Shown here: piece after piece, positions 1-6,533 of the stretch
How the letters are laid out: every line of letters starts with the position of its first letter
How positions within the stretch are numbered: the stretch's first letter is position 1
From: DSNY01 sp016861185
Lineage (GTDB): Bacteria > Pseudomonadota > Gammaproteobacteria > Burkholderiales > Burkholderiaceae_F
Direction: 5' to 3'
Assembly (NCBI GenBank): GCA_030263275.1
Contig: SZOR01000133.1
Span: forward strand, 1 to 9,569
Length of the DNA stretch: 9,569 bases
Translations under genes and position numbers: made by a program
The notes under the pieces: model-generated
Told to the model about the DNA's origin: nothing
Databases searched by the model: none
Seen by the model: only the letters and a program-made list of their open reading frames with translations

Positions 1-1
1 G

Positions 2-535
2 GTCCTGCTTGCGCCGGAGGCCGGCGCGACCGAGGAGCTGATCGCGCTCGAAGCCGGTTTCGACGGCGTCTGGTCCGGTCCGCTCGACGAGCGCCTGTTG
101 TCGGCGCGGCTGCGGGCCGAATTGCGGCGGCAGCGGCGGCCCGAGCGGGCCGGCGCGGCGCGCGCGGCCTACGGCGGCCTCATGGTGGACCGCGCGGCGG
201 CGCTGGTTGCCTATGCCGGGCGCCCGATCGAGTGCACGCGCGCCCAGCGCGAAGCGCTCTACCTGCTCGCCTTGCGGCAGGGCCGCGCGGTGGGCCGCGG
301 CGAGCTGCAGGCGGCCTGTCCGCCGCGCGGCGGACGGCTGCCCGAAGCGCGCGCGGTCGACACGATGATCTCGCGGCTGCGCGAGCGGCTCGCCGCAGCG
401 GGCGTCGAAGGGCTGGCGATCCGCGCGGTGCAGGGGCACGGCTACCGGCTCGAGACGAGGACCCCGGGTGCCGCCGCCGGCGAACGCGCGCGTGTGGCGC
501 AGGCGGTGGAAGAAGAGGTCGCGCTCGCGGCATAA
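2..535 (+). CDS. OmpR/PhoB-family response regulator, 3' part (5' end outside window)
   Basis: The frame is open from base 2 to a TAA at 533-535, giving 177 visible residues. Residues 1 to about 45 resemble the last strand and helix of a receiver domain, with the pattern G-F-D-G-V-W-S-G-P-L where family members usually have G-A-D-D-Y-L-x-K-P-F. Residues about 58-150 are a Trans_reg_C winged helix: a helical 'TRAQREALYLLALRQGRAV' segment, the recognition-helix signature 'RAVDTMISRLRERL' (about 117-130) and the wing 'VQGHGYRLE' (about 143-151). The expected role is DNA-binding transcription control in the cytoplasm. Two residues usually conserved in phosphorylated receivers look absent: the switch Thr/Ser after the beta-4 strand is Ala4, and the Lys before the cis-Pro is Gly26. 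The phospho-acceptor Asp lies outside the window. A TTG at 98 and an ATG at 182 could be called as starts, but the receiver-like residues upstream argue for a longer protein. No histidine kinase gene follows it, so any partner must lie to the left. Confidence 0.85.
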   Translation, partial: VLLAPEAGATEELIALEAGFDGVWSGPLDERLLSARLRAELRRQRRPERAGAARAAYGGLMVDRAAALVAYAGRPIECTRAQREALYLLALRQGRAVGRGELQAACPPRGGRLPEARAVDTMISRLRERLAAAGVEGLAIRAVQGHGYRLETRTPGAAAGERARVAQAVEEEVALAA

Positions 536-566
536 GGCGGGCGCGTCCTTCGCGGCTTCCGCGTCG

Positions 567-1646
567 TTATCCGCCGAGCCGCGCGCGATACGCGGCGCGT
601 AGCAGCTCGTGGAAGCGGAAGACCCCCGCTTCCTGCGTCGGGTTGAGCGGCCCGCTGTCGTAGGAGCCGCTCGCCAGGCCGCGCTGCACGGCTTCGCAGA
701 TCGCGCCGTCCTCGGCCTGCACCTGGTCGGCGAACTCGCGGTCTTTCGACGCCGTGCGCGGATCGGTGCCCTGCGCGTAGTAGTAGTCGAATTCGACGCG
801 GCAGCGCTGCGCGTCCAGCGGGATGACCCGGTTGGTCTGCAGCCGCCCCGGAAGCGCGTTGAGCATCGTGTTCGGCCACAGCCACCAGTACAGCGCTTCG
901 TCGTCCGCGCCGGCCGCGCCGTACGGCCCCTGCGCGGCGTCGAGCGGACTCGACTGCAGCACGTGCCAGGCGGCGATGTCGGTCCGGTAGCGGCGCGCGT
1001 CGAGCGCGCGCGCGAGCCCCGGATGCACGCGCCGCAGGTGGTAGCCCTCGAGGAAGTTGTCGACGTAGACCTTCCAGTTGCAGGCGACCTCGTAGACGAC
1101 CCGCCGGTCGAACGCGTAGTCCGCGAAGCGGTGCGCGCCGATGTGTGCGTCGATGCCGGCGACGAGATCCTCGAACGGCGGCGCGGCGCCGGCGGCGACG
1201 AACACGAGCCCCTGCCATTCGGCCACGCGCGCGGCCGGCAGGCGGATCGCGTCGGTCTCGAGCGCGGCGCCGTCCATGTCGGGCGCGCCGCGCAGCGCGC
1301 CGTCGAGCGCGTAGGTCCAGCCGTGGTACCTGCAGACGAGCGCACGCGCGCCGCGGCCGTCGCAGACGGCGAGCGGCCCCGCGCGATGCCGGCACACGTT
1401 GTGCAGCGCGCGCAGTACGCGGTCTGCGCCGCGCACGACGAGAATCGGCACGCCGCCGGCTTCGCCGACCGCGTGATCGCCGGCGCCGCGCACCTGCGCG
1501 GCGTGCGCGACGAGTTGCCAGCTTGCACCGAAAACCGCAGCGCGCTCGAGGGCGGCAAACTCGGGATCGACGTAGCAGCGCGCGGGCAGGGTCCGCGCGC
1601 GCTCGATCGACTGCGGCGCGAGCCATTCGGAGGCGGAGTCGTGCAT
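567..1646 (-). CDS. Rieske [2Fe-2S] non-heme iron oxygenase, alpha subunit
   Basis: This 359-residue protein has the full two-domain architecture of ring-hydroxylating oxygenase alpha subunits. The N-terminal Rieske domain binds the 2Fe-2S cluster through C85-x-H87 and C105-x2-H108. The C-terminal catalytic domain has the mononuclear iron motif 'VDNFLEGYHLRRVHPG' with D196, N197, E200, H203 and H208, and the third iron ligand is probably D313 in 'QAEDGAICEAVQRG'. The family activates O2 with electrons from a separate reductase to hydroxylate, demethylate or oxidise aromatic or quaternary-amine substrates in the cytoplasm. The substrate cannot be read from sequence. The length and the 'EDGAICEAVQRG' tail fit the large group often annotated as choline monooxygenase-like or generic alpha subunits. 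The ATG at 1646 is the first start that keeps the whole Rieske domain, but no good ribosome-binding site precedes it. No beta subunit, ferredoxin or reductase gene is adjacent. It converges on the response regulator (31-bp gap) and diverges from the methyltransferase. Confidence 0.93.
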   Translation of the reverse strand: MHDSASEWLAPQSIERARTLPARCYVDPEFAALERAAVFGASWQLVAHAAQVRGAGDHAVGEAGGVPILVVRGADRVLRALHNVCRHRAGPLAVCDGRGARALVCRYHGWTYALDGALRGAPDMDGAALETDAIRLPAARVAEWQGLVFVAAGAAPPFEDLVAGIDAHIGAHRFADYAFDRRVVYEVACNWKVYVDNFLEGYHLRRVHPGLARALDARRYRTDIAAWHVLQSSPLDAAQGPYGAAGADDEALYWWLWPNTMLNALPGRLQTNRVIPLDAQRCRVEFDYYYAQGTDPRTASKDREFADQVQAEDGAICEAVQRGLASGSYDSGPLNPTQEAGVFRFHELLRAAYRARLGG

Positions 1647-1688
1647 CGGTTCGTCGGCGATCGTTCTGCGCTGCCGGTCGCATTCTAG

Positions 1689-1710
1689 GCAGCGGCCGCT
1701 GCGGCTAAAC
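1689..1710 (+). promoter_or_regulatory. Possible promoter/operator ahead of the methyltransferase-oxidase operon
   Basis: The 98-bp gap between the divergent oxygenase and methyltransferase genes contains a perfect 14-bp palindrome, GCAGCGGCCGCTGC (1689-1702). It is followed at once by TAAACT (1705-1710), a 4/6 match to a sigma-70 -10 box. Transcription from there would start near 1717 and give a leader of about 28 nt. No convincing -35 element is seen, since the AT-richer ATTCTAG at 1682-1688 is a poor match. A palindrome abutting a -10 box is where an operator would lie, but short perfect palindromes are common by chance in DNA this GC-rich. Confidence 0.3.
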
Positions 1711-1744
1711 TCGCGCGGCGAACACCGGCAGCGAGGTCCATGCG

Positions 1745-2488
1745 ATGACAGGCCGGCGCGAATGGCTGATCCGCAGCGGCTTGGCGCTGGCGGCGGGACT
1801 GCTCGCCGCGCGCGCGTCCGCGCGCGACGAGGCCGCCGAGCGGCGCCGCCTGCTGCGCGAGATCGAGTCCGACATGCGCCGCACGGAGTCGTATACCGGA
1901 CGCGCGCGGCTCGCGCCTTGCGTGGCGGCCGCGCTGGGCCGCGTCGAGCGGCATCGCTTCGTCCCCGCGGAAGTCGCCGCGTACGCCTACGAGAACCGCC
2001 CGCTGCCGATCGGGCACGGACAGACGATCTCGCAGCCCTTCATCGTCGCGCTGATGACCGAGTTGCTCGACCCGAAGCCGGAGCACGTCGTGCTCGAGGT
2101 CGGCACGGGCTCGGGCTACCAGGCCGCCGTGCTCGCCGAATGCGTGCGCAAGGTCTACACGATCGAGATCGTCGCCGCGCTCGGCGAACGCGCGCGCGCC
2201 ACGCTCGCAGCGCTCGGCTACCGCAACGTCGACGTGCGCATCGGCGACGGCTACCTCGGCTGGCCCGAAGCGGCGCCGTTCGACGGCATCGTCGTCACCG
2301 CGGCGCCGGAACACGTGCCGCAGCCGCTGCTCGACCAGCTGAAGCCCGGCGGTCGGATGGTGATCCCGGTCGGCGCCCAGGTCGGCGGGCAGGACCTGTT
2401 GCTGATCACCAGGGAAGCCGACGGCCGCACGATCACGCGGCGCAAACTGCCGGTGCGCTTCGTTCCGCTGACGCGCGAGCCGCGCTGA
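1745..2488 (+). CDS. pcm: Protein-L-isoaspartate(D-aspartate) O-methyltransferase with a Tat-like signal peptide
   Basis: The product is a 247-residue class I SAM-dependent methyltransferase of the PCMT family. These enzymes methylate the abnormal carboxyl of L-isoaspartyl residues in aged proteins, starting their repair. Family landmarks are 'GHGQTISQPFIVALMTELL' (90-108), the SAM-binding motif I 'VLEVGTGSGYQ' (116-126), the acidic 'TIEIV' (139-143), 'IGDGYLGW' (166-173), 'FDGIVVTAAPEHVP' (179-192) and 'LKPGGRMVIPVG' (199-210). An extra N-terminus is present: R4-R5-E-W-L-I, a hydrophobic stretch at about 11-22, then A-S-A before R27. Together these look like a twin-arginine export signal with a signal peptidase I site. 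The ATG at 1745 is preceded by GAGGT (1733-1737) with a 7-nt gap, which supports the start that includes this signal. The classical enzyme is cytosolic, so export would be unusual. The gene lies 30 bp ahead of cydA on the same strand and is probably co-transcribed with the oxidase. Confidence 0.93.
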   Translation: MTGRREWLIRSGLALAAGLLAARASARDEAAERRRLLREIESDMRRTESYTGRARLAPCVAAALGRVERHRFVPAEVAAYAYENRPLPIGHGQTISQPFIVALMTELLDPKPEHVVLEVGTGSGYQAAVLAECVRKVYTIEIVAALGERARATLAALGYRNVDVRIGDGYLGWPEAAPFDGIVVTAAPEHVPQPLLDQLKPGGRMVIPVGAQVGGQDLLLITREADGRTITRRKLPVRFVPLTREPR

Positions 2489-2518
2489 CGGAGAGGGTTC
2501 GTTCACGGGAGACGGAGC

Positions 2519-3862
2519 ATGGACGCCTTGCTGCTGGCGCGCATCCAGTTCGCCGCCAACATCACCTTCCACATCCTGTTCCCCACGATCAGCATCGCCC
2601 TCGGCTGGGTGCTGCTGTTCTTCAAGCTGCGCTACAACGCAAGCGGCGACGCGAAATGGATGGACGCGTACCGCTTCTGGGTCAAGGTGTTCGCGCTGAC
2701 GTTCGCGCTCGGCGTGGTCAGCGGCATCACGATGAGCTTCCAGTTCGGCACCAACTGGCCGGGTTTCATGCTGACTGTCGGCAACATCGCCGGACCGCTG
2801 CTCGCGTACGAGGTGCTCACCGCGTTTTTCCTGGAAGCGACCTTCCTCGCGATCATGCTGTTCGGCATCCAGCGCGTGTCCAGCCGCGTGCACACGCTGG
2901 CCACGGTGCTGGTCGCGGTGGGCACGACGCTGTCCGCGTTCTGGATCCTGGTGCTGAACTCGTGGATGCATACCCCCGCAGGCTTCGAGCTGCGCGACGG
3001 TGTCGCGCACGCGACCGACTGGTGGGCGATCGTGTTCAACCCGTCGATGCCGTATCGGCTCGCGCACATGCTGATCGCCTCGGGGTTGACGGTCGCGTTC
3101 CTCGTCGCCGGTATCAGCAGCTATCGGTGGCTGCGCGGCGATCGCGCGGCGGAAGTGGGCGCGGCGATGAGAACCGGCGTCTATCTTGCCGCGCTGCTGA
3201 TTCCCGTGCAGATCTTCGTCGGCGATCTGCACGGGCTGAACACGCTCGCGCATCAGCCGGCCAAGCTCGCCGCGATGGAGGGTTTCTGGACCACGCAGCG
3301 CGGGCAGCCCGCGGTGCTGTTCGGCATCCCCGACGAAGACGCACGCCGCAATCACTTCGAGATCGCGATCCCCAAGCTCGCGTCGCTTTATCTGACGCAC
3401 GACTGGGACGGCGAAGTGAAGGGGCTCGATGCGTTTGCCGGCGAACACCCGCCGGTCGCGCCGGTGTTTTTCGCCTTCCGCGTCATGGTCGGCGTGGGGC
3501 TGCTGATGCTCGTCGTGTCGTGGATCGCGAGCTGGCAGCTCGCGCGGCGCGGCGAACCCGCGCGCTGGATGGCGCGCGTGCTCGTGCCGATGAGCTTTTC
3601 GGGCTGGATCGCGGTGGTGGCCGGCTGGTACGTCACCGAAATCGGCCGCCAGCCGTGGCTGGTGCAGGGCGTACTGACCACCGCGCAGGCGGCATCGAGC
3701 GTTGCGGCGCCGATGATTGCGTTCACGCTGGCGATGTACCTGACGCTCTACGCGGCGCTGGCGGCGGCCTACGTCTCGGTCGTGCTGTACCTCGCGCGCA
3801 AGGCGGCGGGCAAGGAGGAGCCGCAGCCCGCGCCGGCGACGATGGAGGTCCGCCATGCCTGA
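2519..3862 (+). CDS. cydA: Cytochrome bd-type ubiquinol oxidase subunit I (CioA-like, short Q-loop)
   Basis: This 447-residue integral membrane protein is subunit I of a bd-type oxidase, which oxidises quinol and reduces O2 to water in the inner membrane without pumping protons. By alignment to the family from memory, the key residues are present: H18 (haem b595 ligand), E98 and E106 (proton path), H183 and M323 (haem b558 ligands, with R321), and K249 and E254 in the quinol-binding loop 'GDLHGLNTLAHQPAKLAAMEGFW' (235-257, dipeptides shared across the family). The motif G-R-Q-P-W is at 376-380. About nine hydrophobic segments are visible. The protein is much shorter than E. coli CydA (about 520 residues) because the Q-loop C-terminal insertion is missing. 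That is the hallmark of the CioA/cyanide-insensitive subgroup, so cioA is an equally good name. GGAG at 2508-2511 sits 7 nt before the ATG. It overlaps cydB by 8 nt. Confidence 0.96.
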   Translation: MDALLLARIQFAANITFHILFPTISIALGWVLLFFKLRYNASGDAKWMDAYRFWVKVFALTFALGVVSGITMSFQFGTNWPGFMLTVGNIAGPLLAYEVLTAFFLEATFLAIMLFGIQRVSSRVHTLATVLVAVGTTLSAFWILVLNSWMHTPAGFELRDGVAHATDWWAIVFNPSMPYRLAHMLIASGLTVAFLVAGISSYRWLRGDRAAEVGAAMRTGVYLAALLIPVQIFVGDLHGLNTLAHQPAKLAAMEGFWTTQRGQPAVLFGIPDEDARRNHFEIAIPKLASLYLTHDWDGEVKGLDAFAGEHPPVAPVFFAFRVMVGVGLLMLVVSWIASWQLARRGEPARWMARVLVPMSFSGWIAVVAGWYVTEIGRQPWLVQGVLTTAQAASSVAAPMIAFTLAMYLTLYAALAAAYVSVVLYLARKAAGKEEPQPAPATMEVRHA

Positions 3863-4877
3863 TCTTTCGACGCCGGCCGGCTGGCTGCCGGTGGTTTTCG
3901 TGCTGCTGATGGCGCTGGCGATGCTCGTCTACGTCGTGCTCGACGGCTACGACCTCGGCGTCGGCATCCTGCTGCGGCGTGCGACCGACGAACAGAAGGA
4001 CGTGATGATCGCGTCGATCGGACCTTTCTGGGACGCCAACGAAACCTGGCTCGTGCTCGGCATCGGCATCCTGCTCACCGCGTTTCCGGTGGCGCACGGC
4101 GTGATCCTCACTTCGCTTTATCTGCCGGTGGCGCTGATGCTGGCGGGGCTGATCCTGCGCGGCGTGGCGTTCGATTTCCGCGCCAAGGCGCGCGCGCATC
4201 ACAAGCCGCTGTGGGATCGCGCGTTCTACGCCGGCTCGCTGCTTGCGGCTGTTTCGCAGGGCGTGATGCTCGGGCTGACGGTGGTCGGCTTCGAGTACGG
4301 CTTCGCCGAGGTCGGCTTCGCACTCGCGATCGGCGCGAGCCTCGCCGCGGGCTACGCGCTGCTCGGCGCCGGCTGGCTGATCATCAAGACCGAAGGCGAG
4401 CTGCAGCTGCGCGCGGTGCGCTGGGCGCGCGCGAGCCTGTGGTTGACCGCGCTCGGCATCGCGGCGGTGTCGGTCGTCACGCCGCTCGTCAGCCCGCGCA
4501 TCTTCGACAAGTGGTTCACGCTGACGATCTTCCCGCTGCTGCTGCCGATTCCGCTCGCGACCGCGGTGCTGTTCTTCGTCGTCGAGCGCGCGCTGCGGCG
4601 GCTGCCGCTGCGGCTCGCCGACGGCAACGAGTACGGCGCATGGGTCCCCTTCGGCGGATCGGTCGGCATCTTCTTCCTCGCGTTCTACGGGCTCGCGTAC
4701 AGCCTGTTCCCGTACCTCGTGGTCGACCGCCTGACCATCTGGGAGGCCGCCGCCGCACCCGAATCGCTGATGATCATCCTCGCCGGCGCGGCGTTCGTGC
4801 TGCCGACGATCGTCGGCTACACGATCTATGCGTACCGCGTGTTCTGGGGCAAGACGCGCGAGCTGAGCTACGGCTGA
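3855..4877 (+). CDS. cydB: Cytochrome bd-type ubiquinol oxidase subunit II (CioB-like)
   Basis: This 340-residue polytopic membrane protein is subunit II of the bd oxidase and partners the preceding subunit I. Family motifs are 'LDGYDLGVG' (29-37, with D30 and D33), 'FWDANETWLV' (58-67, containing D60, likely the proton-path Asp equivalent to E. coli D58), 'LRGVAFDFR' (101-109) and 'GWLIIKTEGELQ' (173-184). About eight hydrophobic segments alternate with short loops. The ATG at 3855 lies within the end of cydA and has GGAGG (3844-3848) 6 nt upstream, so the two subunits are probably translated in a coupled way. No small CydX/CydY-like subunit follows: the stop at 4875-4877 runs directly into a convergent gene, overlapping it by 10 nt. 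No rho-independent terminator is evident at this junction. Confidence 0.96.
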   Translation: MPDLSTPAGWLPVVFVLLMALAMLVYVVLDGYDLGVGILLRRATDEQKDVMIASIGPFWDANETWLVLGIGILLTAFPVAHGVILTSLYLPVALMLAGLILRGVAFDFRAKARAHHKPLWDRAFYAGSLLAAVSQGVMLGLTVVGFEYGFAEVGFALAIGASLAAGYALLGAGWLIIKTEGELQLRAVRWARASLWLTALGIAAVSVVTPLVSPRIFDKWFTLTIFPLLLPIPLATAVLFFVVERALRRLPLRLADGNEYGAWVPFGGSVGIFFLAFYGLAYSLFPYLVVDRLTIWEAAAAPESLMIILAGAAFVLPTIVGYTIYAYRVFWGKTRELSYG

Positions 4878-5863
4878 GCACCTTCCAGCAGCAGCTCGGC
4901 GTAGCGGCGCAGGTCGACGTTGCCGCCGCTCACGATCACGCCGACGCGCTTGCCGCGCACGCCGAGCACGCCTTCGAGCACGGCCGCAGCGGCCAGGCAC
5001 CCCGTCGGCTCGACGACGAGTTTCATCCGCTCGGCGAAAAAGCGCATCGTCCGTACGAGCTGCGCGTCGCTGACGGTGACGACGTCGTCGACCAGCGCGC
5101 GGATCACCGGAAAGGTGAGCTGCCCCGCGTGCTGCGTCTGCGCGCCGTCGGCGATCGTCTGCGGCACGTCGATGTGGACGATCTCGCCTTTGCGCAGGCT
5201 TTGCTGCACGTCGTTGCCGGCTTCCGGTTCCACGCCGATCACCTTGCAGTGCGGCAGCAGGTGCTTCGCGGCGACCGCGCAGCCCGAGATCAGCCCGCCG
5301 CCGCCGACGCACACGACCAGCACGTCGAGCGCGCCGTGCGCGGGGTCGAGCGCGCGCGCCTGCTCGATCAGCTCCTTCGCCGCCGTGCCCTGCCCCGCCA
5401 TCACGTGCGGGTGGTCGTACGGCGGGATCAGCGTCATGCCGCGTTCGGCTGCAAGCTGCCGGCCGAGCGCCTCGCGGTCCTGCGAGTAGCGGTCGTACAG
5501 GATCACTTCGGCGCCGTAGCCCTTGGTGGCTTCGATCTTCATCGACGGCGCGTCCTGCGGCATCACGATCGCCGCCGGCATGCCGAGCAGCCTGGCCGCG
5601 AGCGCGATCGCCTGCGCGTGGTTGCCGCTGGAGAAGGCGATCGCGCCCTTCTTGCGCTGCGCCGGCGAAAACTGCGCGAGCGCGTTGTACGCGCCGCGGA
5701 ACTTGAACGCGCCCATGCGCTGCAGGTTCTCGCACTTGAAGTACAGGTGCGCGCCGGTGCGGTCGTCGGCGGTGCGCGAAGTGAAGGTCGGCGTGCGATG
5801 CGCAACCCCGTGCAGCCGGTGCGCGGCGGCTTCGATGTCGGCGTAGTCGATGGCGAGCGGCAT
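4868..5863 (-). CDS. PLP-dependent threonine/serine/3-hydroxyaspartate dehydratase
   Basis: The 331-residue product is a fold-type II PLP enzyme of the biodegradative threonine dehydratase/serine racemase group. These enzymes remove water and ammonia from hydroxy-amino acids to give 2-oxo acids. The Schiff-base lysine is K54 in 'GAFKFRGAYNAL'. S79 in 'SSGNHAQAIALAA' (78-90) matches the re-face serine of serine racemase. The PLP phosphate loop is 'GGGGLISG' (187-194), and 'VSGGNVD' (311-317) lies near the C-terminus. E212, G216 and D218 in 'GVEPEAGNDVQQS' match the spacing of the divalent-metal site of serine racemase-type enzymes. This favours the serine racemase/threo-3-hydroxyaspartate ammonia-lyase branch over biosynthetic IlvA, and the C-terminal ACT-like domain of IlvA is absent. 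The ATG at 5863 fits the family start ('IDYADIEAAAHRLHGVAHRTP'). An ATG at 5974 would add 37 Arg/Ala-rich residues unlike the family. No strong ribosome-binding site is seen. Exact substrate is undetermined. Confidence 0.92.
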   Translation of the reverse strand: MPLAIDYADIEAAAHRLHGVAHRTPTFTSRTADDRTGAHLYFKCENLQRMGAFKFRGAYNALAQFSPAQRKKGAIAFSSGNHAQAIALAARLLGMPAAIVMPQDAPSMKIEATKGYGAEVILYDRYSQDREALGRQLAAERGMTLIPPYDHPHVMAGQGTAAKELIEQARALDPAHGALDVLVVCVGGGGLISGCAVAAKHLLPHCKVIGVEPEAGNDVQQSLRKGEIVHIDVPQTIADGAQTQHAGQLTFPVIRALVDDVVTVSDAQLVRTMRFFAERMKLVVEPTGCLAAAAVLEGVLGVRGKRVGVIVSGGNVDLRRYAELLLEGAQP

Positions 5864-5987
5864 GGTTCGGCGAGGGGATCGGAATGCGCCGAGCCTAGCA
5901 CCGCGACATCGCGCGAACACGGCGCCGCGCCGGCTTGCCGGTGGACGCGCCCCCGCACTACATTGAAGGCGCATTGCGGGAGCCGCC
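5864..5987. promoter_or_regulatory. Divergent intergenic region with weak promoter candidates
   Basis: This 124-bp gap separates the dehydratase gene (leftward) from the three-gene envelope set (rightward). On the plus strand, TTGCCG (5935-5940) and TACATT (5959-5964) are each 4/6 matches to -35 and -10 boxes with an 18-bp spacer. The implied start is near 5971 and the ribosome-binding site GGGAG is at 5978-5982. On the minus strand, TAGGCT (5897-5892) preceded by TGC could serve as an extended -10 for the dehydratase, with no clear -35. The intervening sequence is slightly less GC-biased than the genes. No riboswitch, terminator or repeat is apparent. These are motif matches only. Confidence 0.3.
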
Positions 5988-6533
5988 GTGGCGGACGCGA
6001 AGGCTGTCGATCAACTGCTGCAGTGGCCGGGCGATCTGCTCGACCGCGTGAGCGCGCTGCTCGCGAAGGTCGGCGTCGATCTGACCCCGCTCGTGCTGCA
6101 GCTTTTCCTGCTCGCGATCGTCGTCGCGCTACTGATCCCCACGGTCAAGCGCGTGCGCGCGCGGCGCAAGGCCGACCGGCTTCCGCTGGTTGCCGCGGTG
6201 GTGCTGGCGCTCGTGGCGCTCGGCGTGCTGCTGGGTCTCGTCGACAACGCGACGACGCCGAAGCGCGTTGCCGGCACGCTGCGCTCGGACCGGCTCGACA
6301 GCGCGACCGTCGCGCTGCTCGACTTCCGCGACCGCGTGATTTCGACGGGCGCGGGCGCGGTCGATTCGGTCACCGGCGCCTTCGCGCTGCACTACAGCCC
6401 GATCGTCGACGGCCGTGCGCGCAAGCTGCGCATCACGGCGGCCGGCTGCAAGCCGCTCGACGTTGAGCTGGCGCGCGCGCAACTTCGGGCGAGCGCCGAA
6501 CCGACCTTCACGCACCGATGCGCGGCCGACTGA
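5988..6533 (+). CDS. Two-TM membrane protein with an external beta-sandwich-like domain (unknown function)
   Basis: I do not recognise this 181-residue protein as a named family. An N-terminal amphipathic stretch (about 1-30) leads to hydrophobic segment 1 (about 34-51). A short, strongly basic loop 'KRVRARRKADR' (54-64) follows, then hydrophobic segment 2 (about 65-86) and a soluble domain (about 92-181). The basic loop should be cytoplasmic (positive-inside rule), which puts the C-terminal domain in the periplasm. That domain has the rhythm of a carboxypeptidase-regulatory-like beta-sandwich: 'RVAGTLRSDRLDSATVALLD', then 'DSVTGAFALHY', then 'KLRITAAGCKPLDV'. C154 and C178 could form a disulfide. 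The start is GTG at 5988, with GGGAG (5978-5982) 5 nt upstream. It overlaps the next gene by 16 nt and is the first of three coupled genes, so it may anchor the other two products at the membrane. Confidence 0.8.
   Translation: MADAKAVDQLLQWPGDLLDRVSALLAKVGVDLTPLVLQLFLLAIVVALLIPTVKRVRARRKADRLPLVAAVVLALVALGVLLGLVDNATTPKRVAGTLRSDRLDSATVALLDFRDRVISTGAGAVDSVTGAFALHYSPIVDGRARKLRITAAGCKPLDVELARAQLRASAEPTFTHRCAAD

Noticed and set aside
536..566. Possible terminator between convergent genes
   Set aside because: The 31-bp gap shows no stable hairpin followed by a T-run on either strand.
442..1683. Alternative minus-strand frame over the Rieske gene (413 codons)
   Set aside because: It is a shifted frame of the oxygenase; the ligand-bearing motifs are only in the 567-1646 frame.
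609..1688. Plus-strand open frame opposite the Rieske gene (359 codons)
   Set aside because: It is antisense to a gene with complete Rieske and iron-site motifs, and its product matches no family by eye.
1685..3856. Very long open frame on the minus strand (723 codons)
   Set aside because: It lies antisense to the methyltransferase and cydA, which have unmistakable family motifs. Its product is Arg/His/Asp-rich low-complexity sequence, typical of a shadow frame in GC-rich DNA.
4870..4880. Expected cydX-like small subunit after cydB
   Set aside because: No small hydrophobic ORF is present; the next sequence belongs to the convergent dehydratase gene.
3723..5735. Long minus-strand open frame (670 codons)
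   Set aside because: It spans antisense of cydB and an alternative frame of the dehydratase, has Arg/Ala/Asp-rich composition and no domain motif.
5864..5974. Longer start (ATG at 5974) for the dehydratase
   Set aside because: The extra 37 residues are Arg/Ala/Cys-rich, unlike family N-termini, and would consume the divergent promoter region. The start at 5863 matches the usual family start.
5961..5976. CATTG direct repeat before the envelope cassette
   Set aside because: Two 5-bp copies are too short to distinguish from chance.
4211..6466. Long plus-strand open frame (751 codons)
   Set aside because: It runs through cydB in another frame, antisense to the dehydratase and across a promoter gap. 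The translation is Arg/Ala low-complexity.
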